Assembly (NCBI RefSeq): GCF_031846645.1
Contig: NZ_JAVRHN010000016.1
Coordinates: forward strand, 34,761 to 98,760
DNA: 64,000 nucleotides
Source: Autumnicola psychrophila
Lineage (GTDB): Bacteria > Bacteroidota > Bacteroidia > Flavobacteriales > Flavobacteriaceae
Direction of reading: 5' to 3'
Below the pieces are notes generated by a model. That model made no database searches and had not been told where the DNA came from. It saw only the letters and a program-made list of their open reading frames with translations. This document shows, piece by piece, positions 26,188 to 34,214 of the stretch (position 1 is the stretch's first letter; every line of letters starts with the position of its first letter). The position numbers were made by a program, and so were the translations under genes.

Positions 26188-27069
26188 ATGATGAGCGATG
26201 GCCTACAACTTGCCGAAATCCCAAGGGAAAAGCGAATTACTAAAGCTGATTTCCTTAAAAAATATGTGCGCCCTCAAAAGCCGGTGGTTATAGAACAGCT
26301 TATTGAAGACTGGCCGGCTTATGAAAAATGGAACCTGGAATACATAGATGAGGTTGCGGGAGATAAAATTGTTCCGCTCTACGATGACAGGCCAATTTCT
26401 TCAGAATACAAGTTTAATGAGCCGCACACCAGGATGAAGATGTCGGAGTACATCGAACTGTTGAAATCGGGACCTACAAATTACCGGATTTTCTTATATC
26501 ATCTGCTTAAAGAAGTGCCGTCACTTCAGAAGGATTTTTCCTTTCCTGATCTTGGTCTTCGGTTTTTAAAGCAGCTTCCCACGTTATTCTTTGGCGGGGA
26601 AAATTCGAAGGTTTTTATGCATTACGACATAGATTTTGCAAATATTCTTCATTTTCATTTCCATGGTAAGAAACAATGTATTTTATTTCCTCCTTCAGAA
26701 AGTCAATACCTTTATAAAGTGCCGCATGCACTCATTTCCCGGCAGGATATAGATTTTGTAAACCCTAATTTTGAAAAGTTTCCGGCTCTTAAAAAAGCAA
26801 AAGGTTATATAACCGAATTAAATCACGGGGAAGCATTATATATGCCCGAGGGTTACTGGCACCAGATGACTTATCTTACCGCCGGATTTTCAATGAGTTT
26901 ACGCGCGACACCACGGACAGTGACAAATTTCTCCAAGGCAGTCTACAATGTCTTTTTTATGCGCCATTTTGATAACTACATGCGCAAATGGAAAGGGCAA
27001 AAATGGATAGATTATAAAAACGAACAGGCTGTTAAAAAGACGCACCAGAAGAACAAAATTGAACAGTAG
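26188..27069 (+). CDS. Cupin-like (JmjC/Cupin_8) dioxygenase-fold protein
   Basis: A 293-residue protein of the Cupin_8/JmjC type, likely a 2-oxoglutarate/Fe(II)-dependent hydroxylase. The iron triad appears as HxD in FMHYDIDFANI (near residue 150) and the distal histidine in YMPEGYWHQMTYL (near residue 224); the Lys/Thr region binding 2-oxoglutarate (KKQCILFPPSES) follows the HxD. In other systems such proteins hydroxylate protein or small-molecule substrates; the substrate here is unknown. A tandem ATG at 26188/26191 leaves one residue uncertain. C-terminus is lysine rich. Confidence 0.82.
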   Translation: MMSDGLQLAEIPREKRITKADFLKKYVRPQKPVVIEQLIEDWPAYEKWNLEYIDEVAGDKIVPLYDDRPISSEYKFNEPHTRMKMSEYIELLKSGPTNYRIFLYHLLKEVPSLQKDFSFPDLGLRFLKQLPTLFFGGENSKVFMHYDIDFANILHFHFHGKKQCILFPPSESQYLYKVPHALISRQDIDFVNPNFEKFPALKKAKGYITELNHGEALYMPEGYWHQMTYLTAGFSMSLRATPRTVTNFSKAVYNVFFMRHFDNYMRKWKGQKWIDYKNEQAVKKTHQKNKIEQ

Positions 27070-27237
27070 TACATCTTTTCTGTGGAATAAAAACCTATTC
27101 CGCTTTTCTCTGGATTATAGTAAAGATTTCGATATAAGTTAATCCTTGCTTAAGCAATGCTTAAAATAATCAAAAGTTATTTTATTATACTCTCTGTTTT
27201 CCTGAACTTCAGGGAAATTCTGAAAATTTAAAAAGTT

Positions 27238-27651
27238 ATGAGTAAAGAGCAAAATAAACAAATTCAACAGAAATTTGGAGAAGCAATAAATTCAGGAAAA
27301 CTGGAAAATCTAAGAGATCTTGTAGCAGATGATGTTAAGGAGCATGATGCGGCGCCCAATCAGGGTCCTGGAGCACAGGGTTATATAGATTTTTTTACAA
27401 TGATGAGGAATGCCTTTCCCGATATGAAAGTTGAGGTGGAGCAGTTAGTGGCAGATGAAGATAATGTCGCTTTTGCCTATACCCTCACAGGAACCCATAA
27501 GGGTGATTTTATGGGAGTTGCCGGTACCGGAAAGTCTATAAAAGCGCGCGGAATGCAGATTAGCAGGTTTAAAGACGGAAAAATGGTAGAACGATGGGGA
27601 AGTAGCGATGAGCTGGGAATACTAAAACAAATAGGAGTAAATCCAGTTTAA
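27238..27651 (+). CDS. SnoaL-like/ester cyclase family protein
   Basis: A 137-residue NTF2-fold protein. The pattern is that of SnoaL-like polyketide cyclase relatives: VKEHDAAPNQGPGAQGYIDFFTMM, then MKVEVEQLVADEDNVAFAYTLTGTHKGDFMGVAGTGKSI, and a closing DGKMVERWGSSDELGIL. Most such small proteins have no proven function. It ends 12 bp before the convergent recX stop. Confidence 0.8.
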   Translation: MSKEQNKQIQQKFGEAINSGKLENLRDLVADDVKEHDAAPNQGPGAQGYIDFFTMMRNAFPDMKVEVEQLVADEDNVAFAYTLTGTHKGDFMGVAGTGKSIKARGMQISRFKDGKMVERWGSSDELGILKQIGVNPV

Positions 27652-27662
27652 AGCTTTTAAAG

Positions 27663-28142
27663 TTAACTGAAGTAGTTATCAGTAATTTCATATACAAGAC
27701 TCGCCTCATAGCCTCTGCGGAGTAAATGATCGGCGAGTTTTTTCTTTTTTTTGAAGGGGTTAGATTCCTTAATGAGTTTGGATTTCTTTTCAGCTACTTC
27801 ATGTAAAGTAGAGCGATAGTCATCTTCATCAATTTCAGTAAGGGCTATTTTAATTATTGGATTAGAGATATCCTTCAGCTTAAGTTCCTGCTTGATTTTT
27901 ATCCTGCCCCATTTTTTTATTCTGAATTTCCCACGTACGAAGCTTCTGGCGAAGCGTTCTTCATTTAAAAAGTTCTCCTGCATTAACTGGATGATAATCT
28001 GTTCCTGGGCTGCAGGAATCATCTTCATCTCCTTCAGTTTTTCTTCTACTTCTTTGTGCGAACGATCACGATAGGCACAAAACTGCATCAGCTTAACAGT
28101 AGCTTCTTTAACGGTATAGGATTTATGCGTTGTTTTATTCAA
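27663..28142 (-). CDS. recX: Regulatory protein RecX
   Basis: RecX modulates RecA filaments. The 159-residue protein is composed of repeated three-helix units; CAYRDRSHKEVEEKL and FVRGKFRIKKWGRIKIKQELK match the family, as does the LLRRGYEASLV end. It stands alone, without recA beside it. It reads toward the SnoaL-like gene. Confidence 0.88.
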   Translation of the reverse strand: MNKTTHKSYTVKEATVKLMQFCAYRDRSHKEVEEKLKEMKMIPAAQEQIIIQLMQENFLNEERFARSFVRGKFRIKKWGRIKIKQELKLKDISNPIIKIALTEIDEDDYRSTLHEVAEKKSKLIKESNPFKKKKKLADHLLRRGYEASLVYEITDNYFS

Positions 28143-28255
28143 AATTGAAATATTTGTGAAAGTTCAAAAGTAGAAAGAATAAAATCTTTTCACCACATAG
28201 AAATCGACTGTGGGGAAGAATTCTGCTAAAAAATGGGAGAGAAGAAGTTGAGAAA

Positions 28256-28292
28256 CAAAAAAACGCCTCCCGAATTAACGAAAGGCGTTCTC
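28256..28292 (-). terminator. Intrinsic terminator after the RNase G gene
   Basis: AACGCCT (28262-28268) and AGGCGTT (28283-28289) form a stem with a 14-nt loop; on the minus strand it is followed by a run of Ts. Confidence 0.8.
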
Positions 28293-28295
28293 TAT

Positions 28296-29837
28296 TTATA
28301 TGATTACTTTCCCGTCTTTATCGTGAAAGTGGTATTCTAAATACGTGTAAGCGTCTCTAGGTAAGATTTTCACCCAACGTTTATGGTCCATAAACCATTG
28401 CGATCGGGGAGATGGAAAGCCTTTCGTTAAAAAGGCTGCAATAAATGGATGCGCACTTAAGGTAATTTTTTTATGATTCTTCTTAAGTAACTTTTCAAAG
28501 TCGGCCTTTATCTTGTTTATTAAAATAATTGGTGCCTCAATTTCACCAGTTCCGCCATTAGGATTCACCTCACGGGTTTTAATATTCATTTCGGGCCTTA
28601 CGCGTTGTCTTGTAATTTGAATCAATCCAAATTTACTTGGTGGCAAAATTTTATGTTTTGCCCTGTCATCACTCATTTCGTCGCGTAGGTGATCGAAGAG
28701 TTTCTTGCGATTTTCAGCTTTATTCATATCGATAAAGTCTACTACAATTATTCCACCCATGTCACGAAGTCGTAACTGGCGGGCTATTTCTGTAGCGCTT
28801 ATCATATTCACCTCGAGTGCGGTATCTTCCTGGTTTCGGGATTTATTTGACCGGTTACCACTATTCACGTCTATAACGTGCATGGCCTCAGTATGTTCTA
28901 TTACCAGATAGGCGCCTTTACTCATGGATACGGTGCGCCCAAAAGATGTTTTTATTTGTCTTTCGATACCGTGTTTTTCAAAGATTGGTACATTGGATTG
29001 GTACAATTTTACTATTGATTCTTTTTCTGGGACGATCTCGCCCACATAATCTTTAATTTGTGTATAAAGCGCTTCCTCATCTACTATAATGGAGGTGAAG
29101 CTATCGTTAAAGATATCTCTTAACAAGGAAGAAGCCCTGTTTAATTCTCCTAATACTTTTGAAGGATGATGCGGTTTATACAGCTTTTTACACATTGCTG
29201 TCCAGCGCCCCATTAAATTTTGGAGATCTCTGTCCAGTTCTGCTACTTTTTTGCCTTCGGCTACGGTTCTTACAATAACACCAAACCCTTTGGGCTTAAT
29301 GCTTTTAACCAATCTTTTTAATCGTTCCTTTTCTTCTTTGCTTTCGATTTTTTGTGAAACCGAAACCCGGTTGGAAAAAGGAACCAGCACTATATAACGG
29401 CCTGGCAGGGAAAGTTCTGAGCTTAACCTTGGGCCTTTAGTGGAAATTGGTTCTTTTACTACCTGAACCAGTAGCGACTGATTTGATTTTAAGACATCGG
29501 TAATACTACCGTCTTTGTCTATGTCTTTTTCAAAAGAAAAATTCTGTAAAGAATAATCTTTCAGTTTACCTGTGCTTACACGTTTTATGAACTTAAGCAA
29601 AGAAGATACTTGAGGACCCAGATCGTGATAGTGTAAAAAACCATCTTTTTCATAACCCACATTTACAAATGCGGCATTTAGACCGGGGACAGCTTTTCTA
29701 ATCTTGGCAATAAGAATATCACCAACATTAAATTTGTTGTCATCTTCTTCCTTGTTGAGTTCAATAAGTTTTCCATCTTTTGTTAAGGCAAAATCTACAG
29801 CAGAGGATTCGGACCGGATAATTAATTCTTTGTCCAC
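28296..29837 (-). CDS. rng: Ribonuclease E/G family endoribonuclease
   Basis: A single-strand-specific endoribonuclease for mRNA turnover and rRNA processing. The 513 residues hold an S1 RNA-binding domain (residues ~36-120, with GLNAAFVNVGYEKDGFLHYHDL) and the catalytic core with metal-binding Asp in HVIDVNSGNRS and IIVVDFIDM. The CPxCxGxG zinc link used for dimer contact in E. coli RNase E/G is replaced by NPNGGTGEIE, without cysteine. It is shorter than RNase E (no C-terminal scaffold). It follows HU and the small ribosomal protein on the same strand; a terminator closes the run. Confidence 0.93.
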   Translation of the reverse strand: MDKELIIRSESSAVDFALTKDGKLIELNKEEDDNKFNVGDILIAKIRKAVPGLNAAFVNVGYEKDGFLHYHDLGPQVSSLLKFIKRVSTGKLKDYSLQNFSFEKDIDKDGSITDVLKSNQSLLVQVVKEPISTKGPRLSSELSLPGRYIVLVPFSNRVSVSQKIESKEEKERLKRLVKSIKPKGFGVIVRTVAEGKKVAELDRDLQNLMGRWTAMCKKLYKPHHPSKVLGELNRASSLLRDIFNDSFTSIIVDEEALYTQIKDYVGEIVPEKESIVKLYQSNVPIFEKHGIERQIKTSFGRTVSMSKGAYLVIEHTEAMHVIDVNSGNRSNKSRNQEDTALEVNMISATEIARQLRLRDMGGIIVVDFIDMNKAENRKKLFDHLRDEMSDDRAKHKILPPSKFGLIQITRQRVRPEMNIKTREVNPNGGTGEIEAPIILINKIKADFEKLLKKNHKKITLSAHPFIAAFLTKGFPSPRSQWFMDHKRWVKILPRDAYTYLEYHFHDKDGKVII

Positions 29838-29970
29838 TCTTTTAGATTTTAATCTATACCTGCCAAAGCAGACACAGATGGATTAAACATTATTTTCTCA
29901 CAGGGTTTTCAATCCTGAAGAAACTAAAACCAAAAATGGTTTAAGTTTCGATTTCAATGAACGTTTTAAA

Positions 29971-30000
29971 ATAAAAAAAGTAGTTTAGAACTACTTTTTC
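29971..30000 (-). terminator. Intrinsic terminator overlapping the stop of the 29-residue gene
   Basis: AAAAGTAGTT (29976-29985) and AACTACTTTT (29989-29998) form a 10-bp stem with a TAG loop; on the minus strand a T-run follows. The stem includes the stop codon of the small gene (29991-29993). Confidence 0.85.
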
Positions 30001-30080
30001 TTGTGACGGTTAGCTCTTCTTCTTTTTTTACGCTTGTGCGTGGCTACCTTATGTCTTTTTCTTTTTTTACCACTTGGCAT
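29991..30080 (-). CDS. AURKAIP1/COX24-type small basic ribosomal protein, 29 residues
   Basis: A 30-codon frame from ATG at 30080 to TAG at 29991 encodes MPSGKKRKRHKV... followed by clusters of Lys/Arg/His, almost entirely basic. This very short protein is conserved in Bacteroidota at about this length and is annotated as an AURKAIP1/COX24 domain protein, related to mitochondrial mS38 and bacterial bS22; that relation is from my knowledge, not computed. It is between HU and RNase G, and an intrinsic terminator begins inside its stop codon, so its message is defined. Easily missed by gene finders. Confidence 0.82.
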   Translation of the reverse strand: MPSGKKRKRHKVATHKRKKRRRANRHKKK

Positions 30081-30139
30081 AGTGTTGTCTTTTTAATTAA
30101 TAATTCTTTGTTGGTTTCTGTTTTTTTAGGGGAAAACAG

Positions 30140-30433
30140 TTATTCTTTTACCTCTACATTACTCTTAACACCTTCAACAAAAATCTTTGCAGGCTTGAAA
30201 GCAGGAATGTTATGTGCGGGTATTTTAATTGTAGTGTTCTTAGAAATATTTCTTCCGGTTTTCTCTGCTCTTGTCTTAACAACAAAGCTTCCAAAGCCTC
30301 TCAAATATACATTATCTCCACTTTCCAGGGAAGTCTTAACTTCGTCCATAAAGGATTCAATAGTAGCCTGAACATCTCCTTTTTCCATTCCTAGTTTTTC
30401 TGAAATGTTTGCTACGATATCTGCTTTCGTCAT
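30140..30433 (-). CDS. hup: HU-family DNA-binding protein
   Basis: A 97-residue histone-like protein. The N-terminal MTKADIVANISEKLGMEKG and the DNA-binding arm GRNISKNTTIKIPAHNIPAFKPAK are typical of the HU/IHF fold (GRNPxTGxxxxIPA motif in modified form). It is monocistronic or cotranscribed with the 29-residue gene 60 bp downstream. A promoter candidate lies 45-75 bp upstream. Confidence 0.95.
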   Translation of the reverse strand: MTKADIVANISEKLGMEKGDVQATIESFMDEVKTSLESGDNVYLRGFGSFVVKTRAEKTGRNISKNTTIKIPAHNIPAFKPAKIFVEGVKSNVEVKE

Positions 30434-30475
30434 TTTCGTGCTATTTTATAATTGGGGTTTGAATTTTCAAGGGGG

Positions 30476-30507
30476 CAAATATAAGAATTATATCTTCAAT
30501 ATTTCAA
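30476..30507 (-). promoter_or_regulatory. Promoter of the HU gene
   Basis: On the minus strand, TTG (30505-30507), 21-bp spacer, TATATTTG (30476-30483). Both fit the Bacteroidota consensus; the start codon is 43 bp downstream. Confidence 0.6.
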
Positions 30508-30556
30508 GCCTAATCCATTAAATAATAACAGAATAAAGATTTTATATTGCAGGCAG

Positions 30557-31615
30557 ATGATTTTAAGTATGGTGTTTTCTAAGGTGTTGATTAACTGGTA
30601 TTTGAATAACAAGCGTGAGTTGCCCTGGCGTAAAACCAGAGATCCGTATAAGATATGGCTCAGCGAAATTATGTTGCAACAGACTCGTGTGGAGCAGGGA
30701 ATGCCCTATTATTTCCGGTTTAATGAAGCTTTTCCAACTGTTTTTGACCTGGCCATGGCTTCCCAGCAGGAGGTTTTAAAGCTTTGGCAGGGTTTGGGAT
30801 ATTATTCCCGGGCGAGAAACCTGCACGAGACAGCGAAGTATGTTTCGGATGAACTGGGAGGTGTTTTTCCGGAGAATTTTAGAGGGCTGCTTAAACTAAA
30901 AGGAGTTGGAGATTATACTGCGAGTGCAATTGCTTCGATTTGTTATAATGAGCCGGTGGCAGTGGTAGATGGAAACGTTTACCGGGTCCTGGCTAGATAT
31001 TTTGGCAGTGCTACGCCAATAAATTCTTCTGAAGGCATTAAAGAATTTAAGGTCCTGGCAACAGAATTGCTGGATGAGGATAATCCTTCGGCTTTTAATC
31101 AGGCTTTAATGGAGTTTGGGGCGCTGCAGTGCAGACCTAAAAATCCTTTATGTGCCACCTGTCCATTTAACAGCAGTTGCCTTGCTTTAAAGGAAAACAG
31201 GATTTCCAAACTGCCTGTCAAATTGAAAAAGGGCAAAATTAGGCATCGGTATTTCAATTACCTTGTTTTTCATTCCGAAGAAAATACTACGCTCCTAAAT
31301 CAAAGAAAGGGAAAGGGGATTTGGAATGGTTTATATGAATTCCCTTTAATAGAGACGGAGAAGCAACTTACGGCTGCAGAATTCCTTATGGAAGAGGAAT
31401 TTAGGGAGAAAACAGGCAAAAATGCAATTATTAGGTTACATAATGAAAAACCTGTAGTGCATAAATTATCTCATCAGCATATCTATGCGCGTTTTTGGAT
31501 AATTGAGCCGCAGAAATCACCTGAAAATGGTATTCCTGTATCGAAAATTGCCAAATATCCGGTTCCGGTTTTAATTCAGAATTTCCTTAATGAATATGAG
31601 CCTGCGGACTACTGA
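30557..31615 (+). CDS. mutY: A/G-specific adenine glycosylase
   Basis: MutY removes adenine mispaired with 8-oxoguanine. The 352 residues (start uncertain: ATG 30557 or 30569) have WLSEIMLQQTRVEQGMPYY with the catalytic Glu, the helix-hairpin-helix with LKGVGDYTASAIAS, the catalytic Asp in VAVVDGNVYRVLARY, and a 4Fe-4S loop C-x6-C-x2-C-x5-C (CRPKNPLCATCPFNSSC). The C-terminal ~120 residues are the NUDIX-like 8-oxoG-recognition domain. It heads the mutY-ssb-gldE-gldD order conserved in Flavobacteriia. Confidence 0.96.
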   Translation: MILSMVFSKVLINWYLNNKRELPWRKTRDPYKIWLSEIMLQQTRVEQGMPYYFRFNEAFPTVFDLAMASQQEVLKLWQGLGYYSRARNLHETAKYVSDELGGVFPENFRGLLKLKGVGDYTASAIASICYNEPVAVVDGNVYRVLARYFGSATPINSSEGIKEFKVLATELLDEDNPSAFNQALMEFGALQCRPKNPLCATCPFNSSCLALKENRISKLPVKLKKGKIRHRYFNYLVFHSEENTTLLNQRKGKGIWNGLYEFPLIETEKQLTAAEFLMEEEFREKTGKNAIIRLHNEKPVVHKLSHQHIYARFWIIEPQKSPENGIPVSKIAKYPVPVLIQNFLNEYEPADY

Positions 31616-31726
31616 AAAAAATTTTCTTGAAATTTTATAACTTTCACCTTATTAAGCCGCTAAATTTTTCAGTATTTTACATTGTAATTGATGTAATTGA
31701 AGAGTTGATATCTAAAATAGAAAAAA

Positions 31727-32197
31727 ATGACAGGAACACTTAACAAGGTAATGCTAATTGGGCACACGGGAGATGATGTAAAAATGCATTATTTTGAAGG
31801 TGGTGGTGTTATTGGACGTTTTCCCCTGGCTACAAATGAAAGTTATACTAACAGGACTACGGGAGAAAAAGTAAATAATACAGAATGGCACAACGTCGTG
31901 GTACGGAATAAGGCTGCTGAAATTTGCGAAAAATATCTCAAAAAAGGGGATAAAGTATACATTGAAGGGCGTATAAAAACCCGTAAATGGCAGGACGATC
32001 AGGGTAATGAGAGGTATTCTACTGAAGTTCAGTGTACAGAGTTTACTTTTCTTACTCCCAAAGGTGAAAGTAGTTCAGAAAACCAATCTCAAAATTCACC
32101 GATGTCTGGAACAAAAAGCCAGTCAAAAAATGATAACTTTGCAAATCAAAATCAACCGATTGGTCAAAACGAAGAGGAAGATGATTTGCCATTCTAA
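31727..32197 (+). CDS. ssb: Single-stranded DNA-binding protein
   Basis: Residues ~1-110 form the OB fold (MTGTLNKVMLIGHTGDD, NTEWHNVV, GDKVYIEGRIKTRKW), followed by a Gln/Ser/Asn-rich linker and the acidic tail EEDDLPF that recruits repair and replication proteins. It is 156 residues, normal for the family, and lies 110 bp after mutY. Confidence 0.97.
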   Translation: MTGTLNKVMLIGHTGDDVKMHYFEGGGVIGRFPLATNESYTNRTTGEKVNNTEWHNVVVRNKAAEICEKYLKKGDKVYIEGRIKTRKWQDDQGNERYSTEVQCTEFTFLTPKGESSSENQSQNSPMSGTKSQSKNDNFANQNQPIGQNEEEDDLPF

Positions 32198-32212
32198 GTT
32201 TAACTAAAATAT

Positions 32213-33541
32213 TTGCCTTTGGATCCGGAACCTCCCAGTTTGCTATTGCTTTGGGCCGCTTTCGACATAACCGATGTAATAAGTATCCTATTCTTATTAC
32301 TGCTATTGCTATGCTCTGCACTAATCTCTGGTGCTGAAGTTGCTTTTTTTTCCCTTACACCGGCAAACTTTGTTACAGAAGACGGAAAGAGGACAAAGAC
32401 GCAGGAAATTGTAATAAAACTTCTGGATAAACCCAAGAAATTATTGGCTACCATCCTGGTCGCGAATAATTTTATTAACATTGCTATAGTGCTTCTTTTT
32501 GATTCTCTTGTAACAGAGATGTTTGGAGAAACAAATATGGAAATAATGGGCATCGATTTCAGGTTAATAGTAGAAGTAGGTCTGGTCACATTTCTTATTT
32601 TGTTGTTTGGTGAAATACTTCCCAAAGTCTATGCAAGCAGGAACAATGTGAAGTTTTCTAATATCATGGCCTATCCAATAAATTTTTTGGATACTTTTTT
32701 CTCACCTCTCAATACTCCCATGCGTGCGGTTACTTTATATATTCAGGATAAGTTTGGTAGAAAAAGATCTTTTATAAGTATTGATCATCTTTCACAGGCG
32801 CTGGAGTTAACCAGTGAAGAAGATACTACAAGGGAAGAACAGAAGATTTTAAAAGGTATTGTTTCCTTTGGAAATACAGATACAAAACAGGTGATGCGTC
32901 CCAGAATGGACATTTTCGCTCTTAACGAAGCCGATGCTTACAGGGAAATTATACCTGCCATTATCGAGAATGGGTACTCCAGAATTCCGGTTTACAAGGA
33001 GAATATAGATAATGTTTCAGGGATTCTTTATGTAAAGGATTTGCTTCCGTATATAAACGAACGGGAGTATGAATGGACTAAACTTTTAAGAGAACCTTAT
33101 TTTGTACCTGAAAACAAGAAGCTGGATGATTTATTAAACGATTTCCAGAGTAAAAGAAATCACCTTGCAATAGTCGTGGACGAATATGGAGGAACCAGTG
33201 GTTTAATATCTCTTGAAGATATAATAGAAGAAATTGTGGGTGATATAAGCGATGAATTTGATGATGAAGATCTGATTTTTTCTAAGCTCGACGAAAACAA
33301 TTTCATTTTTGAAGGGAAAACTTCTTTAAAGGATTTTTACAAGATCATAAAACTTGAGGATCCTATTGCTTTTGAGGAACAACGGGGAGAAGCAGAGACA
33401 TTAGCAGGATTTTTACTGGAAATCTCAGGCGGGTTTCCTAAGAAAAATGATGAAATTATCTTTCTTAATTATACTTTTAAAGTAGAAGTGATAGATGATA
33501 GGCGCATTAAACAAATAAAACTGAATATAGCACCGATATGA
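32213..33541 (+). CDS. gldE: Gliding motility-associated protein GldE (CNNM/CBS/CorC domains)
   Basis: A 442-residue inner-membrane protein: DUF21/CNNM-type transmembrane region (residues ~18-190, SGAEVAFFSLTPANF), two CBS domains (GNTDTKQVMRPRMDI, then LAIVVDEYGGTSGLISLEDIIEEIVGDI) and a CorC/HlyC C-terminal domain. Start is TTG at 32213 or 32219 (both followed by LDPEPPS); no ATG is available. Family relatives are suspected ion transporters; GldE suppresses gldB defects in Flavobacterium johnsoniae. It overlaps gldD by 4 bp, confirming the identity by context. Confidence 0.93.
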   Translation: MPLDPEPPSLLLLWAAFDITDVISILFLLLLLLCSALISGAEVAFFSLTPANFVTEDGKRTKTQEIVIKLLDKPKKLLATILVANNFINIAIVLLFDSLVTEMFGETNMEIMGIDFRLIVEVGLVTFLILLFGEILPKVYASRNNVKFSNIMAYPINFLDTFFSPLNTPMRAVTLYIQDKFGRKRSFISIDHLSQALELTSEEDTTREEQKILKGIVSFGNTDTKQVMRPRMDIFALNEADAYREIIPAIIENGYSRIPVYKENIDNVSGILYVKDLLPYINEREYEWTKLLREPYFVPENKKLDDLLNDFQSKRNHLAIVVDEYGGTSGLISLEDIIEEIVGDISDEFDDEDLIFSKLDENNFIFEGKTSLKDFYKIIKLEDPIAFEEQRGEAETLAGFLLEISGGFPKKNDEIIFLNYTFKVEVIDDRRIKQIKLNIAPI

Positions 33542-34101
33542 ACCTAAGAAGAATGTTATTCTTAAGCCTGTCGATAGTTTTATTTGCATGTGCAGATGAT
33601 CCCCAGCCCAAACCGAAAGGTTTTTTAGCGCTGGAATATCCTGAAGCTGAATATTCCCGAATGGATATTGGCTGTCCATATTCTTTTGAAAAGAACGAGC
33701 TGGCCACTATTTCTCCTGCTCTTACAAATACTCCCTGCTGGATAAATCTTGATTACGAGTTAATGAGCGGAGCTATTTATCTCACCTATCAAAAGATTAA
33801 TAACAATCTTGACTCTCTACTTCGGGACGCTCAAAAATTACCGTTGCAGCATACCATTAAGGCCGATGCTATAGAAGGTGATATTTATACCAATGATATA
33901 CGCAATACGTATGGTATGTTTTACGAAGTGTCGGGAAATGCAGCCTCACAGGCTCAGTTTTATTTAACAGATAGTACCAATCATTTTCTTACTGGCTCGG
34001 TTTATTTTGAAAGTCAGCCTAACTACGATTCGATTGTTCCGGCGGCAGATTATCTTAAAAAGGATATCAGGTACCTCATGGAAAGCCTGGAGTGGAAATA
34101 G
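33538..34101 (+). CDS. gldD: Gliding motility lipoprotein GldD
   Basis: A 187-residue lipoprotein: signal MNLRRMLFLSLSIVLFAC with the lipid-carrying Cys18, then PKPKGFLALEYPEAEY and NTPCWINLDYELMSGAIYLTYQ, which I recognise as GldD. GldD is needed for gliding and, with other Gld proteins, for type IX secretion in the phylum. Cotranslated with gldE. Confidence 0.94.
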   Translation: MNLRRMLFLSLSIVLFACADDPQPKPKGFLALEYPEAEYSRMDIGCPYSFEKNELATISPALTNTPCWINLDYELMSGAIYLTYQKINNNLDSLLRDAQKLPLQHTIKADAIEGDIYTNDIRNTYGMFYEVSGNAASQAQFYLTDSTNHFLTGSVYFESQPNYDSIVPAADYLKKDIRYLMESLEWK

Positions 34102-34161
34102 GTTCTGAATTTTTCCAGATTTTTAAGGATTTTCTTTAGTAGGGCAGGTCCGTTCAAAACT

Positions 34162-34193
34162 AAAAGAGCCGATTTTCCTAAGAAAACCGACTC
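34162..34193 (-). terminator. Intrinsic terminator after the M16 peptidase pair
   Basis: GAGCCGATTTTC...GAAAACCGACTC pairs with G-U tolerance and a short loop; on the minus strand a T4 run follows. It ends about 22 bp after the stop at 34215. Confidence 0.75.
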
Positions 34194-34214
34194 ATCTAAC
34201 ATTAGCAAAAATTT

